Source of the DNA: Rhodospirillaceae bacterium
GTDB taxonomy: Bacteria > Pseudomonadota > Alphaproteobacteria > Rhodospirillales > Rhodospirillaceae
Assembly: GCA_947476925.1 (NCBI GenBank)
Contig: CANJSF010000005.1
Location: forward strand, 1 to 64,000
DNA length: 64,000 bases
Reading direction: 5' to 3'
Position numbers and translations under genes: made by a program
Notes under the pieces: model-generated
What the model was told of the DNA's origin: nothing
Databases searched by the model: none
What the model saw: only the letters and a program-made list of their open reading frames with translations
Shown: piece after piece, positions 61,142 to 64,000 of the stretch
How the letters are laid out: every line of letters begins with the position of its first letter
Numbering within the stretch: the first letter of the stretch is position 1

Positions 61142-63319
61142 TTACGCCTGAGGTTCAGCCAGGAACTTGACCACCACCAGCGTCACGTCGTCAGTTTGCG
61201 GCGCTGGCCCGCGAAACTCGGCCAACCGATCGACAATCGCTTGGCTGATTTCAGCCGCAGGTAAGTGCGCGGTAGCGCGCACGGCGCCGAGCAAATTTTC
61301 TTTGCCGAACATGCGGCCACTGGCATTCTGGGTTTCCCAAATACCGTCAGTGCCAATCACCAGTACGCCATGCGTTGGCCATTGGTCTCGGCTAAGCTCG
61401 TGGTAATCCCACTCGCTTTTGACCCCCAACGGAATATCGCGAACTTCGAGCTCTTCGAAGCCAAACGTGTCGCCGTTATAGAAGAGAATAGGCCCGTGCC
61501 CCGCGCTGATCCAACGCAGCGATCGTGTATCGGGCTCAATCACCATATAGACAAGCGTGACAAAATTTCCACGCGCAGAGTCTGCGGCCAAGTAGCGATT
61601 CACCGCCCGCATCACCGGGGCAAGCGCAAGACCGTCGCCCGCATGGCTCCGAATCAGTGCGCGCACCGATGTCATTGTTAACGCCGAGGGAATGCCATGC
61701 CCCGTCACATCACCAATAACAACACCCAGGCGCTGCTCGCCCACTTCATCTGTGAGGCACAGGAAATCGTAGTAGTCGCCTCCCACTGCTTCGCTGTAAA
61801 CGCTCACGCCCGAGACATCGAAACCAGGCATATTCGGCGCTGACGTGGGCAACAACTTTTGCTGCACCTCACGCGCGACCGTGATCGATTCTTTGGTTTG
61901 AATATGGCTGCGTAAATCTGGAACCATAGCGTTGAACGTCCTGGCCAAGTCGCCGACTTCGTCGTGGCTCTCCACCGACACGCGCGCGTCAAGATTACCG
62001 CTCGCCAAGTCGCGTGCGGCCGCAGCTAAACTGCGCAAAGGGCTGGTGATCGAACGCGCCGTCAACATTGCCGCCAATGCCACCAACGCCATCAACCCAA
62101 CTGAGGCCACGCCCGCCACACGAATTTGTTCCATGGTCGCGGCGCGCACAGATTCTTGAGCTGAGTCGGCCAGCGCCTCGACGTCGCCCACGGGCACAAC
62201 GTAAAGCAAGCCGGCGCCAAGCGATTGCAGCTTGCGATAGACCCAGATCGAATCTGTTCCGTTATGCGGCATACGCCGCAAGCCGCCGCGCCCGGCGGCA
62301 AAATCACGGGTGATCTCGGCCAGAATATCAGGCGTGCCCGAATCCAGAATCGGCTCAGCGACGACCGCCTCCCAATCATTCTCTGCCGTTACATGATCGG
62401 CCGGAACGCGGCTTGAGGCCACAATTCGCAGTAATGGCTCACCGTCTGATTTGCCGGGCACATAAACTCCGCCCTGATCATTGGACAATCGCACAATAAA
62501 GCTTTCAGCATTGGCGCTCAGTTTGAGCTTCTCGTGAATGGCGTTGAGTAGTGATAGGATCTCAACGTCGATGCCCGTCACACCAACAAACTTGCCGTCG
62601 GCATCCTTCACCGGCATTGCCGCTGTGAGCAGCAGCCGTCGTGTGGCAGCATCCAAGAGCGGCGGCGTCCAAATCACATCGTTCTCGGTCTGCGCCAACT
62701 GATACCAAGCTCGCTGGCGCGGATCGTAATTCGCGGGATAGCCGCCATGCCCTGGGAACGATGAATGCAGGCCGTTGGCCAACGCGGTGTATTGCCAATA
62801 AAACAAACCCGGATTTGCGACATTCAGTTGGGCGTAAACGCTGTCCATGGCTGCCAGCCTGCGCATATCATCGGTCGTTTCGGCGGCACCGCGAGGCACG
62901 AAGAATGATTGATGCTGCGTTGAGATGGCTAACGCCTGCACAGTGCGATTTCCCGTCACGGCACTCCGATCAAGCGAGAGCGTTGTTCCGGGCGGCCAAG
63001 TTTCGGCCTTTTCGAATGCCGTATGGAGATAGACCTTGGCCGTTTCGGGAATTGGTCCAGCAAGGTGCCGCTCAGCCTCAAGCGCCTGCACACGCAGCGC
63101 CAACTCGACCAGTCGTTGTTGGCCGGACATCACGTCCGAACTATAATCGACAATGCGGCTAAGCTGCAGTTCGATGTCCTCGACGGCCGAGCTGCGCCCC
63201 TGGGCGACAATAGCCAAACCGAGCGACTCTGTGGCGCGTTGCCCGCGCCACGTTAGGGCGATGAGCGGCAGTACCGCGATCACGATCAACAGCAGAAAGA
63301 GCTTGCTTTGAATACGCAT
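61142..63319 (-). CDS. Membrane sensor with dCache, HAMP and SpoIIE-type PP2C phosphatase
   Basis: The protein has 725 residues. A first membrane helix (about 7-25) is followed by a dCache-type sensor facing outside (SFPGHGGYPANYDPRQRAWYQLAQ and GVTGIDVEI), a second helix near 395-415, a HAMP linker and a C-terminal PP2C/RsbU-like domain (about 490-720) with GGDYYDFL, VVIGDVTGHGIPSAL, ISAGHGPILF and GTDGIWE. It should be a serine/threonine phosphatase controlled by an extracellular small ligand, usually acting on an anti-sigma/STAS partner. Those partners are not nearby. The ATG at the first helix lacks a ribosome site. Confidence 0.9.
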   Translation of the reverse strand: MRIQSKLFLLLIVIAVLPLIALTWRGQRATESLGLAIVAQGRSSAVEDIELQLSRIVDYSSDVMSGQQRLVELALRVQALEAERHLAGPIPETAKVYLHTAFEKAETWPPGTTLSLDRSAVTGNRTVQALAISTQHQSFFVPRGAAETTDDMRRLAAMDSVYAQLNVANPGLFYWQYTALANGLHSSFPGHGGYPANYDPRQRAWYQLAQTENDVIWTPPLLDAATRRLLLTAAMPVKDADGKFVGVTGIDVEILSLLNAIHEKLKLSANAESFIVRLSNDQGGVYVPGKSDGEPLLRIVASSRVPADHVTAENDWEAVVAEPILDSGTPDILAEITRDFAAGRGGLRRMPHNGTDSIWVYRKLQSLGAGLLYVVPVGDVEALADSAQESVRAATMEQIRVAGVASVGLMALVALAAMLTARSITSPLRSLAAAARDLASGNLDARVSVESHDEVGDLARTFNAMVPDLRSHIQTKESITVAREVQQKLLPTSAPNMPGFDVSGVSVYSEAVGGDYYDFLCLTDEVGEQRLGVVIGDVTGHGIPSALTMTSVRALIRSHAGDGLALAPVMRAVNRYLAADSARGNFVTLVYMVIEPDTRSLRWISAGHGPILFYNGDTFGFEELEVRDIPLGVKSEWDYHELSRDQWPTHGVLVIGTDGIWETQNASGRMFGKENLLGAVRATAHLPAAEISQAIVDRLAEFRGPAPQTDDVTLVVVKFLAEPQA

Positions 63320-63401
63320 AAGCTGAGTTAGAGCGCGCTTTGCGGCAAAAATAAAGGCGGCATCTTCTGCCGCCTCGCCGAAGGTGAGATCCTGGGGCCG
63401 C

Positions 63402-64000
63402 TTAAGCCTTGGGCCTCGTAAGCTCGTCGATGTGGAAACCTTGATAGATGTTAATCCCCATGGCCTCGCCAACTGCGAAAGCTCGTTCGGTATCAACACG
63501 GATCATGATCGGCGTCACATTACATTCCATCATATACTTGATGGCTTTGGCGCGCTCGCGCAGCATTTCTTCGGCACCCGTGCGCCAATGAATCTTGGCC
63601 AAACTGGCACCGATGTACTCGAGATCGACCAAGCCCACGGTTTGCGGGAAGATTTGGTCGACGGCGATAGTTGCGCCCTTCGATTTGATCAGACCGCGCG
63701 CCACCTGGAATTCGTCGAAGTTTTCAACAATGTTAGCCTGACGGAATTCAAAAACGATGTTGGCAAGCTTGTTGCCCGGCGTTTCTTCGATGAAGTTCTC
63801 GAAGGCTTCGGTAAACACGCTCTCGACGTTTAGATTGATCGAGCAACGCCCCACTGACGTGGGCATTTTATTAAACGACTGCAGCATGATCTGGTCGAGA
63901 ACCAGGGTGAATTCCTGGAAGATGCGACCCGAACCGCGCATTTCAACGTCAACGAATAGCGGCTTACGGATCAAGTCCATGCTGATGTAGTACTCGGTCA
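63402..64000 (-). CDS. Degenerate EAL-domain protein, 5' end cut by window
   Basis: The visible C-terminal 199 residues follow the EAL barrel order: INLNVESVF in place of the VNLS block, FEFRQANI in place of EITE, IAVDQIF in place of DDFGTG, SLAKIHW (lysine kept) and NIYQGFHID near the end (glutamine kept). The DDFGTG metal site and the EITE-type glutamate pattern are lost, so phosphodiesterase activity is unlikely. It may bind c-di-GMP or proteins. The frame continues past the window edge. It lies upstream of the PP2C sensor gene on the same strand. Confidence 0.8.
   Translation of the reverse strand, partial: TEYYISMDLIRKPLFVDVEMRGSGRIFQEFTLVLDQIMLQSFNKMPTSVGRCSINLNVESVFTEAFENFIEETPGNKLANIVFEFRQANIVENFDEFQVARGLIKSKGATIAVDQIFPQTVGLVDLEYIGASLAKIHWRTGAEEMLRERAKAIKYMMECNVTPIMIRVDTERAFAVGEAMGINIYQGFHIDELTRPKA

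Noticed and set aside
1-64000. Prophage, transposon, integron or conjugative element
   Set aside because: No integrase, transposase, phage structural or transfer gene was found on either strand, and no flanking repeats were recognised at the msrPQ block or the ligase pair.

Overview
The window looks like a chromosomal stretch of an alphaproteobacterium. This rests on family content: DUF2336, DUF1489 and DUF1289 proteins, an apt/pst-phoB region with Pho boxes, several response-regulator and c-di-GMP-type proteins, and moderately high GC with a GC-rich third codon position. The order cannot be fixed from sequence alone. No rRNA, tRNA, CRISPR, insertion sequence or phage gene was seen. Coding density is high, and no gene-free gap exceeds 300 bases with the starts chosen here; the longest gaps are 26664-26946, 42649-42917, 52361-52604 and 15531-15772.

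Layout. Positions 1-4325 hold a truncated lipoprotein esterase, glyoxalase I, a DUF2336 protein, adenine phosphoribosyltransferase and a dicarboxylate/amino-acid symporter. Positions 4406-11588 hold a phosphate regulon read leftwards (Pho boxes, pstS, terminator-like attenuator, pstC, pstA, pstB, phoB), with unusually large PstC and PstA and with no phoU or phoR. Positions 11647-15530 hold central carbon genes (rpe, tkt), a SUMF1-like protein without the two catalytic cysteines and a 46-residue membrane peptide. Positions 15773-19345 hold an adenylate-forming ligase, a free-standing NRPS-type condensation domain and a glutathione S-transferase; base use in the first two looks more AT-rich than their surroundings.

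Positions 19359-32918 hold a PAS-rich diguanylate cyclase and the methionine sulfoxide reductase genes msrQ and msrP. These two normally adjoin, but here they are separated by about 8 kb of MFS, DUF1838, DUF2189, oxidoreductase, DsbA-like and methyltransferase genes. Positions 33006-38288 hold a thiol dioxygenase overlapping a CoA-transferase gene, a Tat-type epoxide-hydrolase-fold protein, a collagen-like lipoprotein and a PQQ dehydrogenase. Positions 38359-44120 hold a beta-propeller glycosidase-like protein, a REC-GGDEF regulator, a TetR regulator with a perfect 30-bp palindrome at its start, and a membrane GGDEF protein whose signature has decayed.

Positions 44125-50586 hold four methyltransferases, three of them large multidomain proteins, the last being tam. 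Positions 51080-55622 hold DUF1289, queF and a run of four short-chain dehydrogenases, the first of which has lost its catalytic lysine. Positions 55631-64000 hold DUF427, msrB, DUF2333, a DMT permease, cyclopropane fatty-acid synthase, another SDR, DUF1489, a sensor-type PP2C phosphatase and a truncated degenerate EAL protein.

Themes: phosphate uptake under PhoB control, repair of oxidised methionine (MsrP, MsrQ, MsrB), several c-di-GMP-family proteins of which some look non-catalytic, and many small-molecule-modifying enzymes (methyltransferases, SDRs, ligase/condensation). The least explained parts are the ligase/condensation pair, the collagen-like lipoprotein, the methyltransferase cluster and the degenerate regulator domains. 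Gene functions are inferred from motifs read by eye; no database search was run.
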